From assembly GCA_024180945.1 (NCBI GenBank), contig JAKSGN010000021.1:186001-250000 (forward strand): DNA of 64,000 bases. The letters run 5' to 3'. The translations under genes and the position numbers were made by a program. The DNA is from Macrophomina tecta. Taxonomy: Eukaryota > Ascomycota > Dothideomycetes > Botryosphaeriales > Botryosphaeriaceae. Shown piece after piece: positions 1-12,515 of this stretch. Position 1 is the first letter of the stretch. Each line of letters starts with the position of its first letter. The notes under the pieces were generated by a model. That model did no database searches and was not told the origin of the DNA. It saw only the letters and a program-made list of their open reading frames with translations.

Positions 1-884
1 AGCCGCGACTTCTCCCTCCGCCGGTATTGCAGAGATTCCGGTCGCGAGGTTTGCCATTCCATCCGCAAATACCAGAAACCCCCGTCTGAGCGTCCTGCCC
101 TGCAGCGGTCGTTCAGCAGCGCCATCGCCACCTTCCGCCACAAGCCCGAGCGCAAGAGCTCAGCCACGTCAAGTCTCAAGCGCCAAGATTCCGGTTACGG
201 GTCCATCGTTGCGGGTGATGATGAGTCACGTCCGAAATCTGCAGGTCAGCTCAAGCGTGCGCAGCTGATACCCACCAACACCATGAAGATGGAATTCTCA
301 AACTACGCCCATGTCGACATCAAGCGCCGGGGCACCAAGTCAAGTAAGAGATATGAGTTTGAGTACTGGGGCGTGAGCTACACGTGGAAGCGCGTTGCCA
401 AGCGCGATGGCAACTTCGACGAGATCTCCTACCACCTGACCCGCAGTGACAGCCCCCTGCCACTCGCGCACATCGTCCCCGTTCCTCTGACCAACGCGCA
501 AGCGCGCGAGGAGGCAGCAAAGGGCGGCTGGATCCCTCCATGTTCCATGTGGATCAGCGACCAGTCGATAATCGACGGTAGCGCAGACACTGCTGAGTAA
601 GTGCACCCCGTTTTTATTGCTTCGGCGCATCTTCTAACCTCTTCGGCAGCGTGATTGTCTCATCTGGCATCATGGCCCTGGTGGACGACAGCATCAAGAA
701 CCACTTCCACTCCAAAGAGTCGACGCAGATCCACATTCCGCTGTCGAGGAACGCGTCGTTCAAGCTGAACATGGACTACGTCGGGCCCAAGCGTCTCATC
801 GACGAAGTATTCCATCGCACTACGCGCGGGAGCTCATCGCCGCGCGGGCCGACGCCGCTGCGACGCACATCCGTGGAGGCGTGA
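1..884 (+). CDS. Conserved fungal hypothetical protein, 3' part (5' truncated)
   Basis: The frame is open from base 1 and is joined across one intron (597-649, gtaagt...cag) to a stop at 882-884. About 275 residues are visible and the start lies outside the window. The first 90 residues are basic and Ser-rich and look disordered. From about residue 95 there is a compact domain with YEFEYWGVSYTWKR, then IPPCSMWISDQ, then ADVIVSSGIMALVDDSIK just after the splice. These motifs look like a structured, conserved domain of unknown function seen in filamentous ascomycetes. I cannot assign a biochemical role. No signal peptide or membrane segment is visible in this part. Confidence is high that it is coding because splicing restores a continuous frame, and low for function. 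Confidence 0.8.
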
Positions 885-2585
885 CCGCGGATGTTGCTGT
901 GGGCGGGGCGCGGCAAATTTGCATGGCCCTTTTTCTCTCGTACAAATTTTATTCCTGATTTCATAGACTTCTGCTGCCGACGACCGGCTTGTCGCGTCAA
1001 CCGGGCAGCGGCGCACGCGTTGGGCGGACACACCGCCTCGTGCGAAGCTGCAGGCGGCCGTCTGCTTCAGCTTGGGATCCCGCCATCCGCATCGCAAGAC
1101 TCTTCTCTTTTTGGATTTTACGGTAATCAGCATCGCCAGGTAGGGTTTAGGACAGGGCATTCGGGTGCATAGCGGTGAGGCAAGGGCTTTGTTCCCTGGG
1201 AATTGTTTGCTCTCGATTTGTTGGCGGTGGTTGATTTGCATATTTTTGGAATTGCTTCTTTCGCGGAATCGGGGCGGGCAACCTTCCTTGAAGGGGGTCG
1301 CAGGAACGGGACGGGAAGGATCACGCTGCAAAATCATGACTGGCGTCCGGGACGGCATCTCCCTTTTGTATTCCCACGGGGCCGCACGACTATCGAATGA
1401 ATGAATGAATGAATGAATCAAGACTCACAGCGCCGTCAGCGCAGGAAATGAGGAAGATCCTCGTTTGGTGCTCAATGCCCGCGTCGGCGGGCTGGCGGGC
1501 GCCGCATGTGTATATGGCTCACCGGCCGTCCGAACCGCGGATTCCCGAGCGCGATGGGCGTCACGCCATGCGGGAGGGCGATTCTAGGACCCATGTCGGT
1601 GCAACTTGGGGAGCAGCGAAGAAGTAGGTACCCGCGGGCGGTGACGGGTGGGCCATGGCACACATGGCACAACCATCGTGCGGCTCTCGTCAGGTGGGCG
1701 CGCACGGCCACGGGAGCAGTGGCGGCTGCCGGGGGACGGGCGCGGGGCTCGGCGGGGAGGAGGAGGGGAGGAAGACGTCGGCGGCGCTGCTGCTGCTGCT
1801 GCCAGAGGGGGGGTTGCTTCGCAGTCGTCGTGGCGTCGCAGCCGGCGGATGGCGCGCGGAGGAAGAGCTGCTGCTGCTCGGGTGGGCAGCGGGCGTCGGC
1901 GACCCGAGCAAACGGGCGGGCAGCTGGATCTTTTTTTTGCTGCGGGACATTGCCCACGTCGATCAGGTGCCAGGGCTTAGCGCTGTAGGGAAAAGACACG
2001 TCGCGGGCCGGCCAACTCACACTCGCAGCGTCGTCTGGCCGGGCGCTCCGCTTCGCTCGTGGGCTCCTTGCTGGGCGGGCGGGTTGTGTGTTCGTGGAGC
2101 GCTTGCTTTGGGCTGATGCGCGCCTCTGCAGCAGCTGCGCTGGCAGCAAGCAGGCGCGATGGAGCGCAGCCAGGCCTCTCGCGGCCCGATCCACCAGTCT
2201 TCCCGCCATGCCGGGTCCAGCGCGCACCGGCGGGCCCCCTTCCAAATCATCGCTTGCGAAATGGCAGCAGAGGCAGCGCTGCAGCGCGGCTCAATAGTTG
2301 GATACCAAACGGCCAAGTCAATCGTTGAACCACACCGTCTCACGCCCCCCCCCCCCCCCCCCTGCCACAGACGGCTCCCTACTGCGAAGGACGAGCAAGC
2401 CAGGACGGCGTGGGATATAAGAATGACGCCCACGCCAGACCACCACGCCAGAGCACACATCACACTCTGCGGTGAACAACACATCAATTGACCGCTCCTT
2501 CCTCCCCTGCCCAAAACCATCGCGTTCTTCTGCCCAACCAAGCCCACCTTCCCCACAACCACCAAAGTCATTCACCACCACCACC
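885..2585. other. Gene-free interval with microsatellite and C18 run
   Basis: No convincing gene is present; long ORFs on both strands are compositional shadows of GC-rich DNA. A GAAT tetranucleotide repeat of about five units lies at 1396-1418, and an 18-base C run lies at 2345-2362. The last 300 bases are pyrimidine-rich on the plus strand and probably hold the promoter and leader of the gene starting at 2586. Confidence 0.5.
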
Positions 2586-3254
2586 ATGGCCAGCCGTCCC
2601 AACTCGTGGCAGGAGAAGCTGCAGGGTGAGTCTCTGGCCGCCAACCATTGCCAAACACCCCGACTCACCGCCTCCAGACTACTGCAGAGCCATCTCCTAC
2701 CCGCCGCCCGTCTACAAGGAATTCTCTGACCGACGAGGTGAGTTGCGAGCCCCGTCGCATGAACTTCCCCTCATCCCCCGGCCGCCCTGCCCGCCTCATC
2801 CCCGTCGGCGCTCAACCTTTTTTTTAATTGCCGCCCGCCTTGCTGCTGGGGACCAAATCCTCTTCCCGCCGCAATGGGTACCCCCCCCCTTGCTTCCCCG
2901 GATCAGCGAAAGGACGCCATCGACACATCATCTTCTTTCCCGAAACAGCCGAAACCGGCAATCATCCAATATCAACTACCCAAATCCCACCATGCACTCT
3001 CACACACCGCACTTTCATTCCGTTCGAAATTGATGGCTGTTTGAGACTTCCCGAGCATTGGCGCTGACTTGGTTTTTTCTTTTTCCCTCCTCACAGGAGG
3101 CCGCACCGCCTGGTCCAGCAGCGTCCACATCGGCAATATCAGCGTGCCGGCGCGCTTCTGGTACGACGGCCAGTACGTCGACAAGGCCAAGGAAGACGCC
3201 GCCGAGGTGGCCTTGCAGAGACTGTGCGGCGGCTCGCCGCAGCAGCGTTGGTGA
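2586..3254 (+). CDS. Small single double-stranded RNA-binding domain protein
   Basis: Three exons (2586-2625, 2678-2737, 3097-3254) give 85 residues. The introns have GTGAGT donors, with CAG acceptors at 2677 and 3096. Nearly the whole protein matches a double-stranded RNA-binding motif: an N-terminal helix (SWQEKLQDYCRAI), then PPPVYKEF, a three-strand sheet (WSSSVHIGNISVPARF), a short loop, and the C-terminal helix AKEDAAEVALQRLCGG with the A..AA..AL pattern. The KK pair that usually contacts RNA at the start of the last helix is only partly kept (VDKAKEDAAE). A likely role is dsRNA binding or dimerisation in RNA silencing or regulation, inferred from the fold alone. TTGGTGAGC at the end could be another donor, so an extra 3' exon is possible. 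The second intron (359 nt) is long for this genome. Confidence 0.75.
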
Positions 3255-6200
3255 GCAGCCACAGTCCGCCTTCCCCGCTCCCCTCCTAATGCACCTCATC
3301 TGCACCTCTTATCGCCCCCTTTTTCAACGACTTCCCCCTCGCGTCTGGCGCCGGTTGAGCGGGCTCGCTGACCGCCACCCTTCCAGATGCCGTCTCACTC
3401 ACCACTGCTTGCCTTTGCCTGCTGCTGCGTCTTTGCGCCATCGCCAATTTCATGATACCACCTGCGGCGCGTTGTGCGTGATCCGATCCGCCGAAACAAA
3501 AGTTGCCACTCCACCACTACCACCACTACCTCCTCCTCCTCCTCCTCCACCCCACCAGCCGCGGTTTAGACACGGGAGGAACGGCCCAGGCTATTTAGGT
3601 TGACGGTCGACGGGAATGGGAAATGGGAGTTGTTGTCGTCACACCTGCCAAGCAACCTTGTCACCACCACGCTGTGTTCTTTCTACCTTTATCCTCTATC
3701 CCCCTTCTACGTCTCCTTGCTCCCGTTCTTTCCCTCTTTCTGGCCTAGCCGTTGGCCTCGGTCAATTTTTTGCACACCATTTGTGACGATCTCATCTCCT
3801 CTTGTCTTATGGATTGACTCTTATTCGACATTGGATCTTTTCCTTCTGGGGTTTCTGGGGGTTCACACATCGGAGGAGTTCGACATCAACATTGATTTTT
3901 CTTGGATAAACGGCGTAAGAGAACAGCGCCCTCGGTGATGGGGATCAGTTTTTTTTTTTTTTTTTTAATCATCACTTTTGAAGTATTACCACCACTGGAA
4001 CGAAGGATTTTTGGGGCGCAAACGAACTAACAAACCAATGGCTTTTTCTTGGATGATTTCATTCATCACTTTATGTCATCTAACAACCCACTTCTTCATA
4101 CCTATCGACGATATTTTTTTCTTTAAACATGTTTTTCCCCTGTACGCTAGGAATATCTTACATGAGAAAAAAAAATATCTGTCTCCTTGGAGGTTTGCTT
4201 TGTTCCGACCGGGCGGGGCAGCGTCTTCTCTCTCCATATGGACCAATGTCTGAGTCGTCTTTGCTGTTATTGATGCTATTGCGCGATTGAGTTAAAAAAA
4301 AAAAAATTTTCCCGCTGCATGGGTTGCACCTAGATGATTGCATGCTGCCTTAGCGTCATCGCCATCGTCATCATCGCAATGACTCGGAGATGCGCGCTGA
4401 CTCGCTTGGTGCCTGACAGGGATGCGCTATGCTGTGAGGGGGGGAAGAAACTTGTCATGACAGCGGCGGCAAATGCTGCATGCAAGCTTTTTGCCTTTGC
4501 CGTTCCTGCCATTGCTACTCGCAGGCCGTGGACTTATCCGCCCAGTGGCTTTTTCTTTGGCGGAAGGAGACGCATACTTGTTGCTTTTTTCTGGTTCGTG
4601 CGTTTGCTCCGCGGCTGCAGCGGAGTGGGAATATTTTTGCTCGAGGGACTAGTACTGAGTTCGTCTTGGCCCCGGGGGGGCGGGGGGGGGAGGAAGGAGG
4701 AAAGGAAACCAACACCAGAAGCGGGCGAAGAAATCGATGCCCCTAACTCGAACACATAGAAGAGAAGGGGCGGAGGGGTAAAAAAAAAAAAAATTAAGAA
4801 CAACGCACAAGCTGCAGGGCCCGGCGACGCTATGTCTCTGCGTAAAAGCTCTTCTCTCTCCCTCCCAATCTCTCTCGCCGGCGAGGGACGGACGAGCGTT
4901 TTTTTTTTTTTTTTTTTCCCCTTTCAAACAGGCCACCCCGCGCCGTTTTCATCAACCAAGGAAGAAAATCTCGGCCGGAACGATCCGTCCCGAGACACCA
5001 GCGAGTCGACTCGGTCCCATCGAATGCCTCTTTGGCCCTTCCTTCGCCAACCTTTTTTTTTTTTTTTTCCTCACTCGTTCTACGAGTAATTCACGTTGAG
5101 AAGCATGTTTGATGACTCGGCAGAATGCAGGCGATGCGAGATTTCTCACTTCGCATTACGCTAACGTTTACCTCCCCCCTCCCCTTTCTCCGCTCGGGCG
5201 ATTGCGGGATGGCTGACTATTCGTGCCGGGCGTGGGGGGTGGCTCATCTGCGTGCTGTGAACGAGGGATGGATGAGGAGAGCGCGCGGGGCGTCACGCCA
5301 CACCATAATGGGGAGGTTGAAAGAAAGCAAGTGGTGGCAATGGCGATGGCGGGTTGGAGGTGGCGATGATGGCCGCTCTGGGCGTGGGAAAGGGTTTTGC
5401 TGTTTTTTTTTTTTCTTGTTTTTTTTTTATTGCGGGGGTGGATGCTGATGGAGTCGTTCGACTGCATACTGTGAGCTCCCTCCTTGCTGATGAAGTGCGT
5501 CGGGCGAGGGTTGCTTCCCGCTCGCTCTTGTTGTGTCGCTCAGGTTGGTGAGATGTCAGATGGCGTCATTGCTGATTGGAGCCCTTGTCCCCCCTGTTGT
5601 TGGGAGTAGAAATTTGCTTCGGCCGGGCAAGGGTGCTGGGCTTGCATCTTGACCTGCTTGCACGACGTCGTGTCAGGGATGGACGCTGTGGCCGGTGCGC
5701 TATGGTGGATAATGTAGAATCATCTATTATCAATTTCAGTAGATTCACCGTTGAGCGACGAGCAATTGCATGCAGATATATGAACCAGCATAATTATGCG
5801 TGCTTTCAAAATGCCACACGATTCCAAGCCTACCTTGGCCAGACCTGATTTGCTAAGCGAGGTAGGTAGTATTCCCTATGTAGTAACTGGGTAAGAAGTA
5901 GGTATCCTGAGAAACGATTACTGGCTACCGCCCCTGATGCGCTAGATCTGCTCAGAGAAACCGTAATAAGTTTATGTAGCAGGCAGATGTAAAGTGTTGT
6001 GCCTGGACTAAGATTCAAGCCTCTTTCTGAAACGCTCTGCAAAGGGACGGCAATTGAATCAGTCACCTGTCGCGTATTCAGGCTCATCTTACTGGCTACT
6101 GACAAATGTAAACACTAGAGTAAGGCGATGCGGCTAGTTTGTATGGGTGCTTTGGGCTTTATGTGCGACCATGTGTTTGATACAGGGCGGACAATTTTTT

Positions 6201-7169
6201 TTTCCCCCTAAGTCTGCTCTCAACAATGAGCTCGCCACGGACAACTGACCTTAAACCTGCTGGCAGACGTATCTAGAACGCTTCCCAAGGTTCCGATTGT
6301 CGGAGGCTCCTTTTAATACTATGAGGACTAATCTCATAGGCTATACTTCTCAACTGGTGGCCAACGACAGCTGACTTCTAGAGCACATGCGGTCTTGTTG
6401 ACGGTCTTAGGCAGTCTCTGCGTGCAGGCTTAGTCAGACGGTAATCCGACGTCCGACTTTTAAAGTCGGGGTAATACGGCGTGCATTATATAAACTGGCC
6501 CCCACCAAGATCCTCTTTCTCTAATGGACAAAATCTCTCCGCACAGCCGCATGTCCACGGAGCATCTGCTGAAACCAGCGATGCAATGCCTGGCACTAAT
6601 CATTCCGCCAAACCTCACCCGATCTGTGCTGTCATCTCAGCTGGTGCCTTGCAGATATGTTTTCTTAGGAATTCAAAAGCTCTAGATGAGCCCAGTGGAG
6701 AAGCTGGATCCTTTGTAATATCATTACAGACCCGACCAGTCTGAAGTATCTGAGATCTAACTTGTATATCCGTTTGCCTTCAGGCATTGGAATGCCATGA
6801 AGGTCCATTTCTGTGTCCGGGATAAGGCTTCACAGCGATCTCAATGGAAGGCTCTCCCAAAGAGGTTTGATTTTAAAAGGACGACTTTAATGATAAGTGA
6901 ACAAAGTCAAATTGGCTTGTAGTAGCGTGAAGTCCGCAACCCCGGTGTAGAGCAAGGGGTTCAAATAACGAGCTGCAAAGACACAAATCCTTGTCTTTAT
7001 AGACCATACGAGCCTCGTGAAAGCTCACAACCCTCAGATTACGGAGTGGACAAGGAAATAAGATTGCATTTCTCGCGAAATACAGCGGCAATGAGACATT
7101 GTTCCAGATGTACGGAAAAGGATCGGGAAGTGATGCCACGCACGCCTCCGCCAAACACACCCGTCCCTA
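3255..7169. other. Gene-poor interval rich in T homopolymers
   Basis: I find no gene in these 3.9 kb. The region to about 5.5 kb is crowded with homopolymers: T18 at 3949-3966, T19 near 4899-4917, and T tracts near 5048-5068 and 5402-5428. A-runs occur near 4294 and 4781. From about 5.75 to 7.1 kb composition becomes more AT-rich and all six frames are broken. A perfect 8-bp inverted repeat (CCGACTTT T AAAGTCGG) lies at 6453-6469. Nothing else is recognisable. Confidence 0.5.
6453..6469. repeat. Perfect inverted repeat, 8-bp arms
   Basis: CCGACTTT and AAAGTCGG are exact reverse complements separated by a single T. It lies in a gene-free AT-rich stretch about 1.8 kb downstream of the start codon of the minus-strand hydrolase, that is 0.7 kb past its stop. 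It could be a dimeric regulator site, a short hairpin or chance. Confidence 0.3.
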
Positions 7170-8253
7170 TCAGGCATGCAGATCCATCCCCTCCCTCGCA
7201 GCGATAACCCGACTGCACAGCCCATTGATCTTCATGTACCTCTCGAAGTTGTCCACGCCGACCACGAACGGGTTCGGCTTCCCCGCGCCCCGGTGCGCCA
7301 GCAGATCGGCCAGAAACAAGGCATGATCCGCGACCTGATGATTCGACACCAGCGTGTCGACGCCGCGCTCGCGCGCAACGGCCGCGAAGCGGTACTGCGA
7401 CTCGACCTTCTGGGCGCGCGCGCCCGCGTCGGCCGGCGTGCCCGTCCCGCCCGACAGGCCCGCGACGTGCTCGGCCTCTCCCTCGCGCACCGGGAAGATC
7501 AGCGACAGCGTGCCCGGCGTGTGGCCCGGCGTCAGCACGACCTCGAAGTCGACCCCCCCGAACGCCAGCACGTCACCGTCCGCGACGACGGCGTCCTCGG
7601 CCGGCGGGAGCGGGTCGGCGGTCGGCCCGAGCCCGGCGAGGGCGTCCCACGCCGCGCGCGAGGCGTAGATGGTGGGCCCGAAGCTGTCTTGGAGGTATTT
7701 GGCGCCGCCGTAGTGGTCGACGTGCTCGTGCGTGATGATGACGTGCTTGATGTCGGCGCCCTGGAAGCCGAACTTGGCGAGGGCGGGGAGCAGGATGGCA
7801 TCGATTTCGGAGGGGTTGTCGAGGGCGTCGATGAGGACGAGGCCGGCGGTGGTGTTGTAGCTGGGTGCCGTGGTGGCGGGTCAGCGTTGTGTGATGGGAT
7901 GAAGGGGGGGAGGGTGCATGGAGAGGGACGTACGCCCAGGCGGAGACGAAGCTGTGGCCGACGAAGAAGAGGTTTTCGAAAGGGGAGAAGGGCTCGACGA
8001 AGCCGGGGGGGAATGAGAAGAGCTTTGGGTAGAGCTGCTGCGTGATGCACTGGTCTTGGAAGTACTGGTAGATGAGCGTGTCTGTGGCTAGGTCGGCAGC
8101 TTCGTTGAGGTAGCGGGTGACGTTCTCGCTCTGTTCGTTCGGAAAGGTGGTGAGGTTGAAGAACTGGTCGATGGGGAGAATCTGGGCGTGACTGATGGAG
8201 GAGAGCAGAGAAAGGGCTGTAGCAGCCGCGACGGCGGGATTGAGTGCAAACAT
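7170..8253 (-). CDS. Secreted metallo-beta-lactamase-fold hydrolase
   Basis: Two exons (8253-7934 and 7860-7170) give 336 residues; the intron 7933-7861 has GTACGT...CCCAG borders. Residues 1-23 form a signal peptide ending SISHA. The metallo-beta-lactamase core starts after the intron (TTAGLVLIDALDN). It has the metal-binding motif THEHVDHYGG at about 150-159 and the next ligand histidine in LTPGHTPGTL at about 220. The final histidine motif is probably VSNHQVADH. The family hydrolyses esters, lactams, lactones or thioesters using one or two zinc ions. Here the substrate is unknown, but secretion suggests detoxification of an environmental compound or lactonase activity. The gene stands alone with no visible cluster partners. 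The long plus-strand ORF across it is an antisense shadow. Confidence 0.9.
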
Positions 8254-11200
8254 GGCTGTCTGATGAAGAGTGACAATGTTCCTCCAGGTCGTGGTCAGTC
8301 TGCAGATATCCCTTGCAGCTTGAGAGACGTCTCTTCGAACCTATATCTTATACCTCATGTCAAGCCAGCTCCGTCCACTGTCGGGAAAATCATTGGTAGT
8401 CTCCCAGTGGCCCCTGAATCTCATGCTCTTCATCGTACTCGGATCGAAGTACGCAGTGCGGAAAAATTCCGGTCACTATACGTGTACATGTTGCTGTATC
8501 CGGCTTTACTCCGACCACATTCTCCAAGTACGTCCAAGATCATAGTCGGCCCGCTTACTTTTAGGTGTGGTGATTCGTGTCGCGGCTTGAAATCCGTTCT
8601 TGGCATAAGTGATGGCGGAATCTGCATAATCGATGTCACTCGGTCAGATACCGGGAGATGGGGCACTGACTGGCGGATAGGAAGCAACAGCAATGGGTGT
8701 CCGAAGCTACGATTTTCATCCTCGAAACACCTTGTTTGCGTTCTGTCATAGCGTAATATGAAATCTTTCCATGCACACACGCGTCTCTCTGCGATTATTG
8801 CAAGTGGATAATCATATAGAAAATCAGCGCAAACAATGAAAGGACCGCAAGAGATTCATCGGGAGTTGCTTTTGCTACACGGTTAAGTCCCTCCCGAAGC
8901 TTCCCCCATTCAACGGTTAATGACAAGGACAAGTGTCTCCGAACAGTGATCGACCAATTGGGCCGCCCCAGTACAATTGGTTAGCCGTGTCTTGCAGCAT
9001 TCCTTTTGCTATCTTGAAATGGAAGAGTCCAGCGTTATTTCCCGGAGCGAGCACCCTTCTCTGAGCCGCTTTGAGGTCAAGTTCCCCGCACCCATGTCAG
9101 CGCCGATCGGTGAAACAGCAAAGTAGAACACTCATCGGTCAAATTAGAAATCTGCGGGGAAAATAAAAAATCAGTATAAAGCGATCATAAGCGAGAGCGC
9201 TGAAGGCATGGCCGCTGTGCGGCGTAGGCAAACGAGGAGAATGTTGCTTACACAACCACGGGAGCTTTCCGACTCCGACTTCCGGAGCAACCAAAATGGG
9301 CCCGGCCTGATCGACAAAGACCCAAGGACCGAGAGAGTGTGAAGCTATTCATGTGCGAAATCTGGAAGAAGTCCTCCAACAAGTTCTTCAGTGCTTACGC
9401 GGCAAATAGTCAATGTCGAACGTAGCAATACGCGAGAGCCCCTGCACCGTCGCCTCACGTCCGTTCCCACCGCTCCTGCTTGAAACCTCGCTTCACCAGC
9501 CTGTGACGCAAAAGTGAAGCAATGCGATTGGTAATGGACTGTCAACATTGGATATCCAAGATCACAACACCAGCTCCTCGGAGCTTTCCCGTTGGAGCCA
9601 GTCTTGAGGTGTGAAGAAGAAGCTCTGCTGCGGATAACATAGCTCGATGAACTGAAAGCAGTACACCAAGTTAAAGGCAAGAGTGCCATACCTCTGGAAA
9701 TCCAGAACACCAGAAGATACCCTTGAAAGCGTTCGGACATCTTGGCCCTGAAGCGTACAGATACCAACCAACCCTTAATGCACACCGGCGCTCTGTATTT
9801 CCGCTCAGTCGCAACCCCCACCGATACCACTCCGTCAAAACCCTAATGTCTGCTGTTTCGGGCTCTTGAGGCTCGCCACCGTCGAGGGAACTGTACGATA
9901 TAATCGTCCCATACTGCTCTTACACCAACCTCCCGTGCACCTGCATCAGCCAACGATGAAGCGGCCAATGGGGGTGTGGGTAGGGCGGTCTGCCTTCTTG
10001 CACCTGCAGGAGCAGCGCAGGCGGGTGCTGTGGCCTTTGCTGCGAATGATGGCGGGGCTGCTGGCACAGGGTGGGCGGACAGGTTGGCGGAGGATTTGAC
10101 GAGAGATGGCTTGGTCAGAGAAAGGCATTGAGTAAGTGGGGGTTGGGTGCTGCGATGATAGTGGTGGTGGTTTCGATGGTGGTTGTGGTGACGGTTGTTG
10201 TGACGGTCGTGGTCGTGGTTCTGGAAGTCGGAGTAGCGGCGACGGTGCATGTGACGGTGGTTGTGGTTGTGGTCGAAGTGGTGATGGTAGTAATGGCCTG
10301 TCCCGCTCGCCTGAATGCGGTGCTACACTGGGCCGTAATTATGGTGGTGCTCGTGGTCTCTGGTAAGGTCATGATGATGATGACGGGTGTGCTTGAAGCT
10401 GCGTCGTGCGGGCGAAGAATAACAATGGTGAATGAGCGAAGCTGGAGACAGGGCGGAAGTGATGCGGCGCGTTGTTGGCGGAGGTCCCGAGGAAGGCGCC
10501 AGTGACAGCCTTCTACGAATTCCCATGGAGGGCCGGGCGCACAAAGGGGAAGCTGGCAGCTGTGGCCAGAGAAGCCGCAGGCAATGTCTAAGCGTGCTTT
10601 GATGTTTGACAGGTATCTAATGCGAGCTCTCATTTTCCTCTTCATCCACCCCGTCGAGCAATTGGTGAGAGCATGACGGGGTGGGTATGTCACGTAGGAA
10701 TTGACTGAAAAAAAGAAACTAATTCATCCTCCCAGGGTGCCAAAAGCCGGTCGAAAGGCAAGTTTCGGTAGCGAGAAGACAGTCCTGCCCTTTTACTTTG
10801 CTGTATATGTGCGCTGAACAAGCTGGCAGAGGCCAGCATAGAAACCTGATGAAGTCGATATTCATCGGGTTTGAATCCCTCAAATTGCCTCTTTTGGACA
10901 TCACGGCATATACAAGCGGTGTTGAGTCTGTACCCGAAACAAGAACTGCTTACGGACATCCTCGTCACCGGTCCAAGCATCCTCCGACCGGGCAGACTTC
11001 CTTCCCGCCATTTTTCAAAGGCGCCCATGCTAGCCACCACGTTGCTTCCACTTTTAACTACCGTTCTTGCTCTCCAACCCCACAAACATGGTCTCGCGCT
11101 CTACCATCCAATCTCCCGCTGCCTCTGCCGGCCGTATTCCAAGCTCGTAGTGCCTACCGTGAGCACGCGACAATACACCATGTCACAGACACTTGATGCT

Positions 11201-12515
11201 CACACAATGCGATCCCCGAGCCCGCCCTCGCCCTACAGGCGTCCAAGCAGACGTTGCAGATGACGCCTCTCTCGCTGGCCTAGCCCACAACCGGGGATGT
11301 TTGCCCCTTTCCAGAATCCTCTTCGTCGGGACCTGGGAGCCCAAAGGATTAAATCAAGGGGACCGGCGAGCGTCACATGCACGTGCTGGATCAATGCAAA
11401 CAGAAACTTCTCCCGTGGGAACCCTTGCCACGGCGACTCAGCCTCTAGCGCCATCATTTCGCAGTTCGCGCAGCTGCGTCTTTTGAGTTTGGCGCTAGCG
11501 GAAAGCGACGAACGACGATGAAACCAAAATTCATGCTTACTACTCAGGCCGCACTCAAATTGACTGCCGATGGCTGCTGCGATACGGTTTCAGGCAGTGG
11601 ACGGCGTTGACTCCGCCCCGCGCTACGGTATGCGCGCCGCACCTCTGTTGCCGATATGCTCTGCGTGTACCGGACGGGTAGGAGGGCAGAAGAAGGGTGC
11701 CGGGGAGAAGTCTAAATGCAAAGCATTGTTCACGCCTGTGTTTGGGGATAAGCTTACTGCGATGACGTGCGGGCCGTGTGTTTCTTTTTTTCCTTTTGTT
11801 TCGACCTCCGTGCTCGTATATGGCGGAGATGAATTTCTGCGCGAAGGTGCTGCCGGGGTCTGCCGATCGATGGGCGGCGTACAGACTGCGAGGCGGAGTC
11901 GCGGACGCAGACACGCAGCCAAGCTGGACACCCTTATACGCAGATTCTGGCCGCTTCGGCAATTTCTTCGAAGCTCCGCCAAGCGCTCTGCGATGTTTGA
12001 TGCTTTTGACTGGAACCAGACCGGTGCAATCACCCTCACGGCAGCCACCGCCGTGTGTGGTGAAGGCTATGTCTGCCTTTCACCAACCAAATCGTGTGGT
12101 TGAGAATGCGCCATGCGGACCGGGCCGCTCTCGTGCACAGCATGCGCGCGGTATGATTGGATATGTACCATTGGTCCCGATACTTCTCCAGCGCGTATCG
12201 ACACAGCTTCATAGTATTCAGAATACGTCAACAAGCTCTTGGAAGGGCCCGCTGGAGTTAGAGGAGATCGGACGGAGGAGGCGAGTCACGAGCAGTTTGT
12301 GTTACTGAATTGAGCAGTCGAAATTATAATTCCATTACGGAGAGAAGAGAAGGTAATAATCCAAAGTTTTTACAGGTTTGAAAAGAAAAAGCCCCCGCCT
12401 CTCACAACCTAGAATGCTTTTTTTCTTCGCTTGACTCGCCCAATGCTCAAAGCCCCTCAACGCTTGGCCGCTCAGCCGCTGCTGGGTGCTTCTCGTTATC
12501 ACGGAAGCGAGACGC
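8254..12515. other. Long interval without a supported gene
   Basis: These 4.3 kb carry no ORF I can assign. The minus-strand stretch 9562-9771 has a protein-like composition (for example VLDFQRYGTLAFNLVYC) but neighbouring frames are broken and I do not recognise a family, so it may be a gene relic. A low-complexity tract at 10115-10300 is listed separately. A tRNA B-box-like string near 10867 has no matching cloverleaf. Confidence 0.45.
10115..10480 (-). other. Threonine-codon-rich low-complexity tract, possible gene relic
   Basis: Read on the minus strand, 10300-10115 encodes about 60 residues dominated by Thr with a periodic TTVTTTVTTTT pattern and one Cys (TVTCTVAATPTS), ending in a stop at 10115. 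Such Ser/Thr stretches are common in secreted, O-glycosylated fungal cell-surface proteins. Upstream sequence in the same frame is unconvincing, there is no signal peptide in reach, and no clear intron structure could be built. The same DNA read on the plus strand gives a Gly/Cys-rich product. It is either the remnant of a mucin-like gene or a simple GTG/GGT-type repeat. Confidence 0.3.

Noticed and set aside
1472..2245. 257-codon minus-strand ORF
   Set aside because: Low-complexity Ala/Arg/Pro sequence with Gln and Ser runs; no motif or start context, in a GC-rich interval.
7176..8045. 289-codon plus-strand ORF across the metallo-beta-lactamase gene
   Set aside because: Arg/Gly/Asp-rich shadow of the GC-rich antisense gene; the minus strand has signal peptide, metal motifs and correct splice sites.
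9345..9830. 161-codon minus-strand ORF as a gene
   Set aside because: No recognisable domain, signal peptide or consistent splice structure; an overlapping frame looks more protein-like but is short and isolated.
10860..10885. tRNA B-box-like string (GGGTTTGAATCCCTC)
   Set aside because: No matching A box, acceptor stem or anticodon arm at the right distance.
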